Shown: positions 1-9,752, counted from the stretch's first letter. The stretch is 64,000 nucleotides of DNA from Marmoricola sp. OAE513 (GCF_040546585.1 NZ_JBEPOC010000001.1:3826915-3890914), one strand, 5' to 3'. Numbers and translations: made by a program. The notes: a model not told the origin generated them from the letters alone.

Positions 1-114
1 GTGCTCGGCGGCTTTCCGCTCTCCCGGGCCGGACTCGTCGCCGAAGTTCGTGGTGTCGAGCCGGATCAGGTCGCTGCAGAGCTGGACCACCTCGGCTGCC
101 GGGTCGTACGTCAT
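1..114 (-). CDS. M20-family metallopeptidase, N-terminal part only (cut by window edge)
   Basis: Only the first 38 residues are inside the window; the gene runs off the left edge. The reverse-strand ATG at 112-114 opens a peptide containing VVQLCSDLIRLDTTNFGD, the usual start of actinobacterial M20/M25/M40 dipeptidase or acetylornithine-deacetylase-like zinc hydrolases. The metal ligands lie outside the window, so substrate and activity cannot be judged. It lies 29 bases downstream of the ceramidase-like gene on the same strand and may be its operon partner. The family call rests on this short N-terminal pattern only. Confidence 0.6.
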   Translation of the reverse strand, partial: MTYDPAAEVVQLCSDLIRLDTTNFGDESGPGERKAAEH

Positions 115-143
115 GGCTCCATCCTGCCCCAGCGGCGTTCGCC

Positions 144-2063
144 CTAGTCGAAGGGAGGCCCGGCGATCTCCGGCTGGGAGCCGTTCGCGGCCAGGACGAA
201 CCGGTGACGGCCCGGCCGCCCCAGCGGCGGCGCGTACCAGCGGGCGGCGTACCGGTGCTGGGAGCGCTTCGTGCCGAGGTACGTGACGCCGAGGTGCCAG
301 CCCTCGTCGTCGGCGACTGGCGTCCAGCCGTCGGTGCCCTCGGCCTCGACCCGGACGAGCGGCTCGTGCCAGACCAGGTCGCCGGGCGCGACGTCGGACC
401 AGGCCTGCTCCCAGAAAGCGTCCTCGGTGGGCGTCGCCTCGACGAAGCGCACGGCGCCCGGCAACCGGGTGGCAGCCGCACCGGTCGGCAGCGCCAGGTA
501 CCGGCGTACGCCGAAGTCGAAGCTGCGCTCCCGCGGCACCGAACCGATGCCCGCGGCGACATCGTCGGCGAGCTGGCGTGCCTGGCCCGCCACCCACGCC
601 TGCTGCTGCGGTCCGAACAGGACGGAGGCCCCTTCGTAGTACTGAGCCGTGTACTCCTCCGGTGTCGTGAGGTAGTCGGTCTGGTCGTTGACCAGAGACG
701 AGACGAAGGCGGTGTCCAGGGCCAGGCCCGAGGTGAGCACCGCGTCGCCGATCCGGCGTCCTGCCTCGACCGTGGTCTCGAACGGGAGCCCGACCACTGC
801 GGCACGCCCGAGCAGGAGCAGGTGCACGGGGAGCACGGTCGGGAACGCCTCGGGTGGTCCGACGAAGCGGCTGTGCCCCCACTCGGTGCCGGCGATCCGC
901 TTCTCGCCGTGCGGTCCTCTCGGTCGGCGACCGTGCCCGGCCTTGAAGGGCGGCAGGAGGTGCAGCACGGGCGTGGTGTTCTCCGCCGCGCCCGCCGTCT
1001 TGGCCCATCCGATCCTCGGGGACGCGAGCCGGATGCCGTCGACCTCGGGATCCTCGGTGGTGTCGAGCTGGCGCAGAGCAGTGACGACCGGGAATTCCGC
1101 GCTCAGACGGCCTCCGAGCTCTGCGTGCAGGGCGCCAGCGGCCGCCCCGATCCCCCGTCCGACTCGCTCGGCCTCCGGGAACACGAGCATTCCCGGTTTC
1201 ACCGCCGGCGTCATGTCTCCGTGGGACGCCACCACCGCGCCGCTGACCATGCGACTCCCGGTCGCCTCGAGCACCTGCTGGACGAGCTCGCCGTTCACGT
1301 AGGCCCAGACGTCTGCGTTGTAGGACGTGTCGTGGTGGCTGATGCCGGTGCCGTGGATGGAGAACCAGGTGAACGACCCCAGCGGGCCGTCCTCGTCGTC
1401 CACCCGGAGCAGGTGCAGGCGTGGGTCGATGGCGGCGTACCTGCGCTGGTCCTCGGTACGCCGGTCCGCCAGCCCCTCGTTGCGCACGAACGCGCCGAGC
1501 GACCGGTTCCGGGTGAGCCCCCAGACCTCGGTCATGCCGAACGCGGCGCGCGCCGGCCGACGGGACGCGACGGCTTCCCGGACGGCGCCTTCCAGGCGCG
1601 CGACGAGGAACGCCGCGAAGTCGGGGTCGAAGCCGGGACGGTTGGAGGCCCAGTCGTTGTAGAAGGCGCTGCCGCTGTACTGCCCCGGCCCGGCGTGCGT
1701 GTGCGTCGCCGCGAGGAAGATGCCGCTCAGCGGGACGTCGGTGTCGCTGAGCGCCTCGGCGAGGGCGTGCTGGACCAGCGCGGAGCCGGCCAGCAGGTCG
1801 AGTGCGACCAGCACCACCGAGGAGCGCCCGGTGCGCAGGTGCAGCACCCGGGCCTTGATCCGGGTGCGGAACCCGGTGCCGTCGTGCGCGTTCTTCGAAT
1901 GCCCCGCCTTGGGCATGCCTGGGGGCGGGGTGATGTCGACCTCAGCCGCCCCGGCGAGCAGGCGCTCGACGTGCGGGAGCTCGGGTTCGGCGAAGGGACC
2001 GTAGGTGATCCGGAAGCGTTTGCCGGTGAGGTCGGCGCGTGCGAAGACGTGCGCGGCGTCCAT
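144..2063 (-). CDS. Neutral/alkaline ceramidase-like hydrolase
   Basis: 639 aa. Residues about 40-450 resemble the N-terminal catalytic domain of neutral/alkaline (non-lysosomal) ceramidases, zinc enzymes that hydrolyse the N-acyl bond of ceramide. THTHAGPGQ fits the family's zinc-binding His pair, and a later ASHGDMTPAV segment sits where the family's nucleophile loop (GDVSPN-like) is expected. A C-terminal beta-rich part follows (about 500-639). The N-terminus MDAAHVFARADL shows no signal peptide, although characterised members are secreted or membrane-anchored. Start is ATG at 2063; no clear RBS or leaderless -10 is visible. Family assignment is good; the substrate is uncertain because many bacterial homologues are uncharacterised. 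Confidence 0.75.
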   Translation of the reverse strand: MDAAHVFARADLTGKRFRITYGPFAEPELPHVERLLAGAAEVDITPPPGMPKAGHSKNAHDGTGFRTRIKARVLHLRTGRSSVVLVALDLLAGSALVQHALAEALSDTDVPLSGIFLAATHTHAGPGQYSGSAFYNDWASNRPGFDPDFAAFLVARLEGAVREAVASRRPARAAFGMTEVWGLTRNRSLGAFVRNEGLADRRTEDQRRYAAIDPRLHLLRVDDEDGPLGSFTWFSIHGTGISHHDTSYNADVWAYVNGELVQQVLEATGSRMVSGAVVASHGDMTPAVKPGMLVFPEAERVGRGIGAAAGALHAELGGRLSAEFPVVTALRQLDTTEDPEVDGIRLASPRIGWAKTAGAAENTTPVLHLLPPFKAGHGRRPRGPHGEKRIAGTEWGHSRFVGPPEAFPTVLPVHLLLLGRAAVVGLPFETTVEAGRRIGDAVLTSGLALDTAFVSSLVNDQTDYLTTPEEYTAQYYEGASVLFGPQQQAWVAGQARQLADDVAAGIGSVPRERSFDFGVRRYLALPTGAAATRLPGAVRFVEATPTEDAFWEQAWSDVAPGDLVWHEPLVRVEAEGTDGWTPVADDEGWHLGVTYLGTKRSQHRYAARWYAPPLGRPGRHRFVLAANGSQPEIAGPPFD

Positions 2064-2073
2064 GCGCCCCCGA

Positions 2074-2104
2074 TTGGGTCGAAGTGACTCGTCTTTGCTA
2101 CTGT
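2074..2104 (+). promoter_or_regulatory. Possible promoter of tRNA-Leu
   Basis: TTGGGT at 2074-2079 and TACTGT at 2099-2104 resemble -35 and -10 boxes, placing a start near 2111, just before the tRNA. The 19-base spacer is longer than ideal, so the -35 box is doubtful while the -10 is reasonable. Confidence 0.35.
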
Positions 2105-2115
2105 TGCGCCCGCTC

Positions 2116-2203
2116 GTCCGAGTGGCGGAATGGCAGACGCGCTAGCTTGAGGTGCTAGTGTCCTTTAACGGACGTGGGGGTTCAAGTCCCCCCTCGGACA
2201 CCA
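2116..2203 (+). tRNA. tRNA-Leu (anticodon GAG)
   Basis: 88 nt including an encoded CCA end. The acceptor stem GTCCGAG (2116-2122) pairs with CTCGGAC (2193-2199). The anticodon stem CTAGC/GCTAG encloses the loop TTGAGGT, giving anticodon GAG. A long variable arm follows, as expected for a class II leucine tRNA. The T arm is GGGGG-TTCAAGT-CCCCC. GAG reads CUC and CUU codons; CTC is a very common leucine codon in this window. Confidence 0.97.
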
Positions 2204-2218
2204 AACTTGAACGGAAAA

Positions 2219-2246
2219 CCCCAGGTCAGAGACCTGGGGTTCTTTC
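2219..2246 (+). terminator. Rho-independent terminator after tRNA-Leu
   Basis: A perfect 9-bp stem CCCCAGGTC/GACCTGGGG with a 3-base AGA loop is followed by TTCTTTCG. It starts 15 bases after the tRNA CCA end. An AAAA run on the left side would give the opposite strand a weak U-tract as well. This is one of the few classic terminators in the window. Confidence 0.85.
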
Positions 2247-2277
2247 GTTCGCTGAACAGCACACGACACGAGGAAGC

Positions 2278-2517
2278 ATGGCCAGGAAGAAAGCACCGTC
2301 CGGCGAGGACAAGCAGCGCGCGCGGATCGAGCGCCAGGTCAAGGACATCGTCGACGAGATCGTGTACGCCACCATCGACGAGGACGTCGAGGTCGCGATC
2401 GACAAGCTGCACACCCGGCTTCAGCGCGTGAACGGCGCCACCTTCGACCGCGCCTGGGCCAAGCGCGCCGTCGAGACCATGCGTCGTGGGGATCTGTTCA
2501 AGATCATCATCCGCTGA
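2278..2517 (+). CDS. Small conserved hypothetical protein (79 aa)
   Basis: I do not recognise a named family. The 79-aa product is highly charged, with a basic N-terminus ([20 protein letters not shown]) and a predicted helical middle ([24 protein letters not shown]), ending FKIIIR. It has no signal peptide or membrane segment. The start is supported by GAGGAAG just before ATG 2278, downstream of the tRNA terminator. It is convergent with the glutathione peroxidase gene, leaving 6 bases between stops. Coding is supported by clean actinobacterial third-position G+C. Function unknown. Confidence 0.75.
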   Translation: MARKKAPSGEDKQRARIERQVKDIVDEIVYATIDEDVEVAIDKLHTRLQRVNGATFDRAWAKRAVETMRRGDLFKIIIR

Positions 2518-2523
2518 GCCTGG

Positions 2524-3012
2524 TCAGGCCAGCGTCGCCTCGATGGCTGCGATGACCTGCGGGTCCTCCGGCTCGACCGTCGGGCTGAACCGCGCGACCA
2601 CGGTGCCGTCGGCGTCAACGAGGAACTTCTCGAAGTTCCAGGCGACGTCGCCGGCCTCACCCTTCTCGTTCGGGCTCTCGACCAGGCCCAGGTAGACCTG
2701 GTGGCGGTCGTCACCGTTGACGTCGATCTTCTCGGTCATCGGGAACGTGACACCGTACGTCGCGGAGCAGAACTCGGCGATCTCCTCGCTGGTCCCGGGC
2801 TCCTGCCCGAGGAACTGGTTGCACGGGAAGCCGACCACGGTGAACCGCGGGCCACCGTAGGTCTCCTGCAACCGCTCGAGGCCGCCGTACTGCGGGGTGA
2901 GACCGCACTTGCTGGCCACGTTGACCAGCAGGGCAGGCCGACCGCCGGTCAGCTCGCGGAGGGTGGACGGGGTGCCGTCGAGGCGGGCCACGGAGGCGTC
3001 GAGGATGCTCAT
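2524..3012 (-). CDS. Glutathione peroxidase family (thiol peroxidase)
   Basis: 162 aa, the normal length for bacterial GPx-like peroxidases. The family signatures are present in order: NVASKCGLTPQYGGL with the peroxidatic Cys, FPCNQFLGQEPG with a second Cys, and WNFEKFLV holding the active-site Trp and Asn. Actinobacteria usually lack glutathione, so the reductant is probably thioredoxin; this is inferred from the family. Start is ATG at 3012. A TAGACT -10-like box lies 8 bases upstream, inside the 42-bp gap shared with the divergent SDR gene. Confidence 0.92.
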   Translation of the reverse strand: MSILDASVARLDGTPSTLRELTGGRPALLVNVASKCGLTPQYGGLERLQETYGGPRFTVVGFPCNQFLGQEPGTSEEIAEFCSATYGVTFPMTEKIDVNGDDRHQVYLGLVESPNEKGEAGDVAWNFEKFLVDADGTVVARFSPTVEPEDPQVIAAIEATLA

Positions 3013-3054
3013 GGTGCTCGAGTCTACGAATCCGCGGCGCGCTAGATTGCGTCC

Positions 3055-3924
3055 ATGTCGAACCTCCAGAACAAGGTCGTCCTCATCACCGGTGGCGCAC
3101 GCGGAATCGGCGCGGCGACAGCACGCGAGATCGCCGCCCGCGGCGGCAGGCTGATCCTGACCGACGTGGACCAGGAGCCCCTGGACGAGGTGGCCGCCGA
3201 GCTCGGGGACGACAAGGTCCTCGCCGTGCTGGCCGACGTGACCGACCTGGCCGCGATGGAGGCGGCAGTGGCGGCTGGGATCGCGAAGTTCGGGAAGCTC
3301 GACGTGGTGGTCGCCAACGCCGGCATCGCCACCTACGGGTCGGTGCTGGGCGTGGACCCGGCGGCTTTCCGCCGCCTCATCGACATCAACATCAACGGCG
3401 TCTTCCACACCGTGCGCGCTGGTCTGCCCGCGCTGATCGAGTCGAAGGGCTACGTCCTGGTCGTCTCGTCGCTCGCCGCCTTCGCCGCGGCCCCCGGGCT
3501 CGCGGCGTACAACGCCAGCAAGGCGGGGGTCGAGCACTTCGGCAACGCGCTCCGGCTCGAGGTGCACCACCAGGGCGTCGCCGTCGGCGTCGCTCACATG
3601 TCGTGGATCGACACCCCGCTGGTCCAGGACGCGAAGAAGGACCTCAAGGCGTTCGACCAGATGATCAAGCGGTTGCCCTACCCGCTCAACAGGACCACCA
3701 ATGTCGAGGCGTGCGTGACGGCGTTCGTGAAGGGCATCGAAGGGCGCAAGCGGCGCGTCTTCGTCCCGGGCTGGGTCGGCGCGATCCGCAACCGCCGGAA
3801 CCTGCTCGCCTCGGCCAACGGCGACCGGGCGACGCTCAAGCACGTGCCGGAGCTGCTCCCGCTCATGGACGAGGAAGTACGCCGGCTCGGACGCTCGACG
3901 AGCGCCCGCAACAAGGTGGAGTAG
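3055..3924 (+). CDS. Short-chain dehydrogenase/reductase (SDR)
   Basis: 289 aa classical SDR. The N-terminal TGGARGIG binds NAD(P), NAG at about residue 88 is the structural motif, and the catalytic set is SSLAAF followed by YNASK. A C-terminal extension with VFVPGWVGAIRNRR is typical of membrane-associated actinobacterial SDRs acting on lipids or hydrophobic alcohols; the substrate is unknown. ATG 3055 is preceded by TAGATT at 3043-3048 with a 6-base gap, suggesting a leaderless transcript. The gene is divergent from the peroxidase and stops 3 bases before the convergent DUF1059 gene. Confidence 0.88.
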   Translation: MSNLQNKVVLITGGARGIGAATAREIAARGGRLILTDVDQEPLDEVAAELGDDKVLAVLADVTDLAAMEAAVAAGIAKFGKLDVVVANAGIATYGSVLGVDPAAFRRLIDININGVFHTVRAGLPALIESKGYVLVVSSLAAFAAAPGLAAYNASKAGVEHFGNALRLEVHHQGVAVGVAHMSWIDTPLVQDAKKDLKAFDQMIKRLPYPLNRTTNVEACVTAFVKGIEGRKRRVFVPGWVGAIRNRRNLLASANGDRATLKHVPELLPLMDEEVRRLGRSTSARNKVE

Positions 3925-3927
3925 GCC

Positions 3928-4074
3928 TCAGGAGGCCATGAACAGGATGGCCTCGCGGTCGTACTCGCGGCCCTCGTGCTCGGCCTTCAGGTGCGCCTGC
4001 ACCTTCTCGACCAGCTCGTCCTCGTTCGCACCCGTGATGTACTCGCCGCAGGGGCAGTTGAGTCGCGTCTTCAT
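3928..4074 (-). CDS. DUF1059-type small protein
   Basis: 48 aa. MKTRLNCPCGEYITGANEDELVEK-like start with a CPCG pair and a later HLKAEH gives a C-x-C...H-x(n)-H arrangement suggesting metal binding; this fits the DUF1059 family of small proteins of unknown function. The ATG overlaps the stop of the upstream nucleosidase gene by four bases (ATGA at 4071-4074), so it is the last gene of the guaB1-nucleosidase operon and probably translationally coupled. Confidence 0.75.
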   Translation of the reverse strand: MKTRLNCPCGEYITGANEDELVEKVQAHLKAEHEGREYDREAILFMAS

Positions 4075-4630
4075 AGCACCGAGCCTAGCCGCTCGCCGAC
4101 CCACGCACCCAGAACTCGGGCACTCGCGTCGACCACGGACGGCCAGTCGAAGGCACCCTCGTCGGCGTTGTCGGAGACGTGCTTGACCAGCTCGACCGGG
4201 ACGCCGAGCCGCTGGCAGGCGAGCACGACGCCGTACGCCTCCATGTCGACCAGGTCCGCGCGCTCGGCCAGCACGTCCCGCACGAGCGGGTCGGTGACGA
4301 AGACGTCTCCCGAGGCCAGCACGGTGCCGTCGCCGTTGTCGAGCTCGAGGACCTCCTGCGGGTCCACGCCGAGCGCACGGATCGCGTCCGCACTGATGTC
4401 GTGGTTGACGACGGTGCCCGGCCGGAACAGGCCGGTCAACCCGTCGCGCAGGGCGCCCGCAGTCCCGACGTTGAGCACGACCAGGTCGGTGGTGTCGCCG
4501 TACTGGAGCAGCGCACGCGTCGTCTCGACCGCAGCGGTCGTCTTGCCGATGCCGGTGATCACCACCGGCACGCCCTCGGGGATGTACGCCGCCTCGGACG
4601 CCAACGCCGAGACGACCAGGAACGACGTCA

Positions 4631-4631
<1 letters not shown>
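4071..4631 (-). CDS. Nucleosidase (MTA/SAH nucleosidase-like)
   Basis: 186 aa from ATG 4631. The fold markers are those of the purine nucleoside phosphorylase/MTAN superfamily: VITGIGKTTAAVET, NVGTAGAL, and VDMEAYGVVLAC, where Glu binds the ribose as in MTAN and futalosine hydrolase. It is shorter than MTAN (about 230 aa). The base released is uncertain. It follows guaB1 with stop and start sharing one base (TGATG), and precedes DUF1059 with an ATGA overlap. The context points to purine nucleoside or nucleotide salvage. A GTG one codon upstream is possible, but the coupled ATG is preferred. Confidence 0.8.
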
Positions 4632-6070
<1,439 letters not shown>

Positions 6071-6091
6071 CTACTGCGGCAGGATGTGCGA

Positions 6092-7096
6092 GTGAGCACT
6101 GCAGCACGGGCGCCCGGACGGGTGAACCTGATCGGCGAGCACCTGGATTACAACGGAGGTCGGTGCCTGCCGATCGCGATCGACCGCACGACGACGGCAA
6201 CGGTGGACCTGGCCGAGGTCCCCCGCCGGTCCAGCACCGCATCGAGCCGGGGCTGGGAGGCGTACGTCGACGGAGTCCTCGCCGAGCTCGGGGTGGACCA
6301 GCCACTGGCCGTGTCGGTGCACTCCGACGTGCCGGTCGGTGCGGGCCTGTCGAGCTCGGCGGCTCTGACCTGCAGCGTGGCACTCGCCGTGGACGCCCTG
6401 CTCGGTCCGGGCAGGTCCCGAGAGGAGCTCAGGGACGCGTGCATCCGGGCCGAGAACGAGCACGTCGGCGTGCCCAGCGGTGGGCTCGACCAGACCGCTG
6501 CGCTGTTCAGCCGGCCGGGGACCGCGCTGCTGATCGACTTCGCCACGGGCGACCTGAGCCACGTCGCCTTCGACCCCGGAGCGGACGGCGTGGCGCTCCT
6601 GGTCGTGGACTCCGGGGTGCGGCACCGGCTCCGCGACGGCTCGTACGGCGACCGCGCGGCCGAGTGCCGCCGGGCCGCTGACGAGCTCGGGCTGGAGCAC
6701 CTCGCGCACGCGGGCTACGAGGACCTGGGGAGGCTCTCCGAGGACTCGCTGCGCCGCCGTGCTCGGCACGTGGTCACCGAGCAATTGCGCGTCGACGCCT
6801 TCGCCGCGGCGACCCAGGACGGCCGCTGGCAGGAGGCGGGCGACCTGATGACCGCCTCCCACCTGTCGCTGCGCGACGACTTCGAGGTGTCCTGTCCCGA
6901 GCTCGACCTGATCGTCGCCACGGCGCTGGGCGCGGGTGCCCTCGGGGCCCGGATGACCGGCGGTGGCTTCGGCGGGTCGGCGATCGTCCTGTGCAGCGAG
7001 GAGCGGGTCGCGACGGTGACCGACCGGATCACGCAGAACGCCCCGACCCTGTTCAGGGTCGAGGCGTCCGACGGTGCGCAGGTGCTGACTACTTGA
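6092..7096 (+). CDS. galK: Galactokinase, short form
   Basis: 334 aa GHMP kinase. The galactokinase signature APGRVNLIGEHLDYNGG is at residues 7-23, the ATP loop VGAGLSSSAAL at 82-92, the catalytic Asp in GGLDQ at 133, and GARMTGGGFGG near the C-terminus, so it should be active. It is about 45 residues shorter than typical GalK, mainly between residues 40 and 55, where a beta-hairpin region is missing. No galT or galE lies nearby. GTG 6092 is only 30 bases from the divergent guaB1 start; CAGGAT six bases upstream is a weak leaderless -10. Its 3' end overlaps the convergent acyl-CoA dehydrogenase by 8 bases. Confidence 0.88.
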   Translation: MSTAARAPGRVNLIGEHLDYNGGRCLPIAIDRTTTATVDLAEVPRRSSTASSRGWEAYVDGVLAELGVDQPLAVSVHSDVPVGAGLSSSAALTCSVALAVDALLGPGRSREELRDACIRAENEHVGVPSGGLDQTAALFSRPGTALLIDFATGDLSHVAFDPGADGVALLVVDSGVRHRLRDGSYGDRAAECRRAADELGLEHLAHAGYEDLGRLSEDSLRRRARHVVTEQLRVDAFAAATQDGRWQEAGDLMTASHLSLRDDFEVSCPELDLIVATALGAGALGARMTGGGFGGSAIVLCSEERVATVTDRITQNAPTLFRVEASDGAQVLTT

Positions 7097-8303
7097 GCTC
7101 GCCCGAGCTCAGGCCGAGGACCCGGCGCGCGACGATGAGCTGCTGGATCTGCTGGGTGCCCTCGAAGATGTCGAGGATCTTGGAGTCGCGGCTCCACTTC
7201 TCCAGCAGGTCGGTCTCGGAGTAGCCCAGCGTGCCGGCCAGCTCGACGCAGCGCAGGGTGACGTCGCTGCCCATCCGACCCGCCTTCGCCTTGGCCATCG
7301 AGGCCTCCAACGAGTTCGGCTCCCGGTTGTCAGCCATCCACGCGGCCTGGAGGGTCAGCAGGTACGCCGCCTCCCAGTCCGCCTCGAGCTGCAGGAAGGT
7401 CGCCGCCGCAGCCGACTGGTTGAACGCCGGACGGTCGTAGTCGACCTCGACACCGGCGTCGGCCAGGATCCCGCGGGTCAGGTCGAGCGAGGCCCGGGCG
7501 CAGCCCAGTGCCATCGCCGCGACCAGCGGACGGGTGTTGTCGAAGGTCGCCATGGCGCCGGCGAAGCCTTCCTTGGTGTCGATCTCCTCGTTGCCCAGGA
7601 TGTTCTCGGCGGGCACACGGCAGTTGTCGAAGATGATCACCGCGGTGTCGGAGGCGCGGATGCCGAGCTTGTGCTCCAGCCGCTCCACCCGCATGCCCGG
7701 GGTGCCCTTCTGGACCACGAAGGACTTGATCGCCGCACGGCCGAGGCTCTTGTCGAGCGTCGCCCAGACGACGACGCTGTCGGCGCGCTCACCGGCCGTG
7801 ACGAAGATCTTCTCGCCGTTGAGGATGTACTCGTCGCCGTCCTTGACCGCGGTCGTGCGGATGGCGGCCGAGTCGGACCCGAAGGACGGCTCGGTGATCG
7901 CCATCGCCGCCCAGGTGCCGTCGAACTTCTTGAGCTGCTCGTCGTTGGCCACCGAGGCGATCGCGGAGTTGCCGAGGCCCTGGCGCGGCATCGACAGCGT
8001 CAGGCCGACGTCGCCCCAGCACATCTCCAGGATGGACAGCACGGACGCGAGGTTGGCGCCGTTCTTGTTGCCCTTCTCGACCGGCTTGTCGTCACGCCGG
8101 ACTCCTGCCGCACCGGCGCCTTCCGAAGCACCGGAGTCGGCCAGTCCGTCGATCATCGCGGCCAGCATGTCGAGCTCGACCGGGTACTCGTGCTCCGCGG
8201 CGTCGTACTTGCGGGAGATCGGCCGCAGCATGTTCATCGCGACCTGGTGGGCCTGGTCGATGAGCGGGCGGACCTTCTTCGGGGTTTCCAGGTTGATGCT
8301 CAT
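7089..8303 (-). CDS. Acyl-CoA dehydrogenase (second of a pair)
   Basis: 404 aa FAD-dependent acyl-CoA dehydrogenase, introducing the alpha-beta double bond in beta-oxidation-type pathways. It has AITEPSFGSDSA in the middle domain and the catalytic Glu in IFEGTQQIQ (about residue 381). An internal stretch near residues 55-80 (DSGASEGAGAAGVRR) is a small insertion relative to standard members. Its ATG overlaps the stop of the upstream dehydrogenase gene (ATGA at 8300-8303), so both are co-transcribed and may form a mixed oligomer, as known for some actinobacterial FadE pairs. Chain-length specificity cannot be read. Confidence 0.92.
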   Translation of the reverse strand: MSINLETPKKVRPLIDQAHQVAMNMLRPISRKYDAAEHEYPVELDMLAAMIDGLADSGASEGAGAAGVRRDDKPVEKGNKNGANLASVLSILEMCWGDVGLTLSMPRQGLGNSAIASVANDEQLKKFDGTWAAMAITEPSFGSDSAAIRTTAVKDGDEYILNGEKIFVTAGERADSVVVWATLDKSLGRAAIKSFVVQKGTPGMRVERLEHKLGIRASDTAVIIFDNCRVPAENILGNEEIDTKEGFAGAMATFDNTRPLVAAMALGCARASLDLTRGILADAGVEVDYDRPAFNQSAAAATFLQLEADWEAAYLLTLQAAWMADNREPNSLEASMAKAKAGRMGSDVTLRCVELAGTLGYSETDLLEKWSRDSKILDIFEGTQQIQQLIVARRVLGLSSGELK

Positions 8304-9664
8304 ACCAGCACGGCTCCTTCCATGAGGCCGACAGCTCTCAGGTCGCGGTACCACCGCTCGACCGGGTGCTCCTTGACGAATCCGTGGCCACCGAGCAGCT
8401 GGACGCCGTCGTTGCCGATGCCCATGCCGCGCTCGGCGCAGAGCCGGCGGGCCAGGGCGATCTCGCGGCTCGCGTCCTTGCCCGCAGCGACGCGCGCCGC
8501 CGCCTTGTAGGTGACCAGGCGCATGCCCTGCAGCTCGATGGCGATGTTGGCGACCATGAACGCGACCGACTGGCGGTGCGCGATCGGCTCGCCGAACGCC
8601 TCCCGGGTCTTCACGTACGGCGTGACGTAGTCGAGCACCGCCTGGGCGGTGCCGACCGCCAGGGCGCACCAGGCCAGGCGGGAGTTCTGGACGACCTCGC
8701 GGTAGGTGGCCTCGTCGCCGAACAGCGCGACGTCCTCGACGGCGACGTCGTGGAGCTCCAGGCGGGTGATGCCGGCCGCTCGGACCCCCATGGACGGGTC
8801 GGAAACGACGGTGATGCCCTCGGCGCCGGACTCGACCAGGAAGAGCTGCGGCTTGCCGTCGAGCTCCGCGCCGATCAGGAACAGCTCGGCCTCGGCGCCG
8901 CGGACGACACCGGACTTCACGCCGTTGAGCACGTAGCCGGAGCCCTTCTTGGTCGCCGTGGCCTTCGGGACCAGCGGGTCGAAGAGGGCGGTCGGCTCGG
9001 CGAGCACGAGCGCAGCGGCCGGGACCTCGTCGCCGGCGAAAGCCGGGAGGTACGTCGACTGCTGCTCGTCGGTGCCGTACAACGAGAGCGCCGTGGCGAC
9101 CGCGCCGGAGGACAGTGCGGCGACCGCGATCCCGAGGTCACCCTTGGCCAGGGCCTCGTGCACCAGGACGCCCGCCACGGCGGAACGCTCGGTGGCGATG
9201 CCGCCCAGGTCCTCGGCGACACCCAGGATCGGCAGACCGATCTCGAGCGAGGCCTTGAGCAGCTCCTCGGGCGTCGCGCAGGCCTCGTTGGCCTCGGCAG
9301 CCGCGGGTCGGACGACCTCGTCGGCGAACTCGGAGACCACGTCGACGAGCATCTGCTCGTCCTCGCTCGGGGTCAGGTCGAACAGACCGGTCGGCTGCGC
9401 GGACGGAACCCGCTTGCCGCCGCCCTTCCCGCCGACCTTGGCGAACGCGCGGCCGGCGGCGCTGGCGGTCTTGAACCCCGCGCTGGTCACCCGGAACACG
9501 GTCTGCTCACTGGTCCTGCGGATGCCGAGGCGGTCGAGCACATCGCTCTGCGCGAGCTTGTTCAGCGCGACGACTGCCAGGCCGATCGGGTCACGTTTCT
9601 CGTTGTCACTGAGTCCGTGCTTGCCGCCTGCGGCGAGCACGCTCTTCACGGGGTCGAATGCCAT
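8300..9664 (-). CDS. Acyl-CoA dehydrogenase with N-terminal extension and truncated C-terminus
   Basis: 454 aa. Residues about 95-454 align with the acyl-CoA dehydrogenase fold (TSEDEQ-like N domain, LAEP loop, RRLCAERG, GGHGFVKEHPVERWYRD). Before it lies an unusual 90-residue basic extension rich in Ala and Lys (AKVGGKGGGKR). The protein ends at LMEGAVLV, four residues after the usual EG of the catalytic-Glu segment, so the final helix of normal family members is absent. Together with the coupled downstream gene this suggests a partner subunit in a mixed enzyme. ATG 9664 has TACAGT (9671-9676) six bases upstream, overlapped by a perfect palindrome. Confidence 0.88.
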   Translation of the reverse strand: MAFDPVKSVLAAGGKHGLSDNEKRDPIGLAVVALNKLAQSDVLDRLGIRRTSEQTVFRVTSAGFKTASAAGRAFAKVGGKGGGKRVPSAQPTGLFDLTPSEDEQMLVDVVSEFADEVVRPAAAEANEACATPEELLKASLEIGLPILGVAEDLGGIATERSAVAGVLVHEALAKGDLGIAVAALSSGAVATALSLYGTDEQQSTYLPAFAGDEVPAAALVLAEPTALFDPLVPKATATKKGSGYVLNGVKSGVVRGAEAELFLIGAELDGKPQLFLVESGAEGITVVSDPSMGVRAAGITRLELHDVAVEDVALFGDEATYREVVQNSRLAWCALAVGTAQAVLDYVTPYVKTREAFGEPIAHRQSVAFMVANIAIELQGMRLVTYKAAARVAAGKDASREIALARRLCAERGMGIGNDGVQLLGGHGFVKEHPVERWYRDLRAVGLMEGAVLV

Positions 9665-9672
9665 GCCGTTAC

Positions 9673-9689
9673 TGTAACTGCGAGTTACA
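9673..9689 (-). promoter_or_regulatory. Palindromic operator over the -10 box of the acyl-CoA dehydrogenase pair
   Basis: TGTAACT-GCG-AGTTACA is a perfect 7+3+7 inverted repeat. On the minus strand it overlaps TACAGT (9671-9676), which lies six bases before the ATG of the first dehydrogenase gene. A bound repressor would block this promoter. The size and symmetry fit a TetR-family site, such as those of acyl-CoA-responsive regulators, but the regulator is not in the window. Confidence 0.7.
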
Positions 9690-9752
9690 CATAGCGCTAC
9701 AACTTCGTACGTGGCGCCGGTCACGAGTTTCGGCCTGTCTAGGATTCAGCCC

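Noticed and set aside
2524..3843. Long version of the glutathione peroxidase (439 aa)
   Set aside because: The extra N-terminal part is antisense to the SDR at 3055. The family start MSILDASVARLDG lies at 3012.
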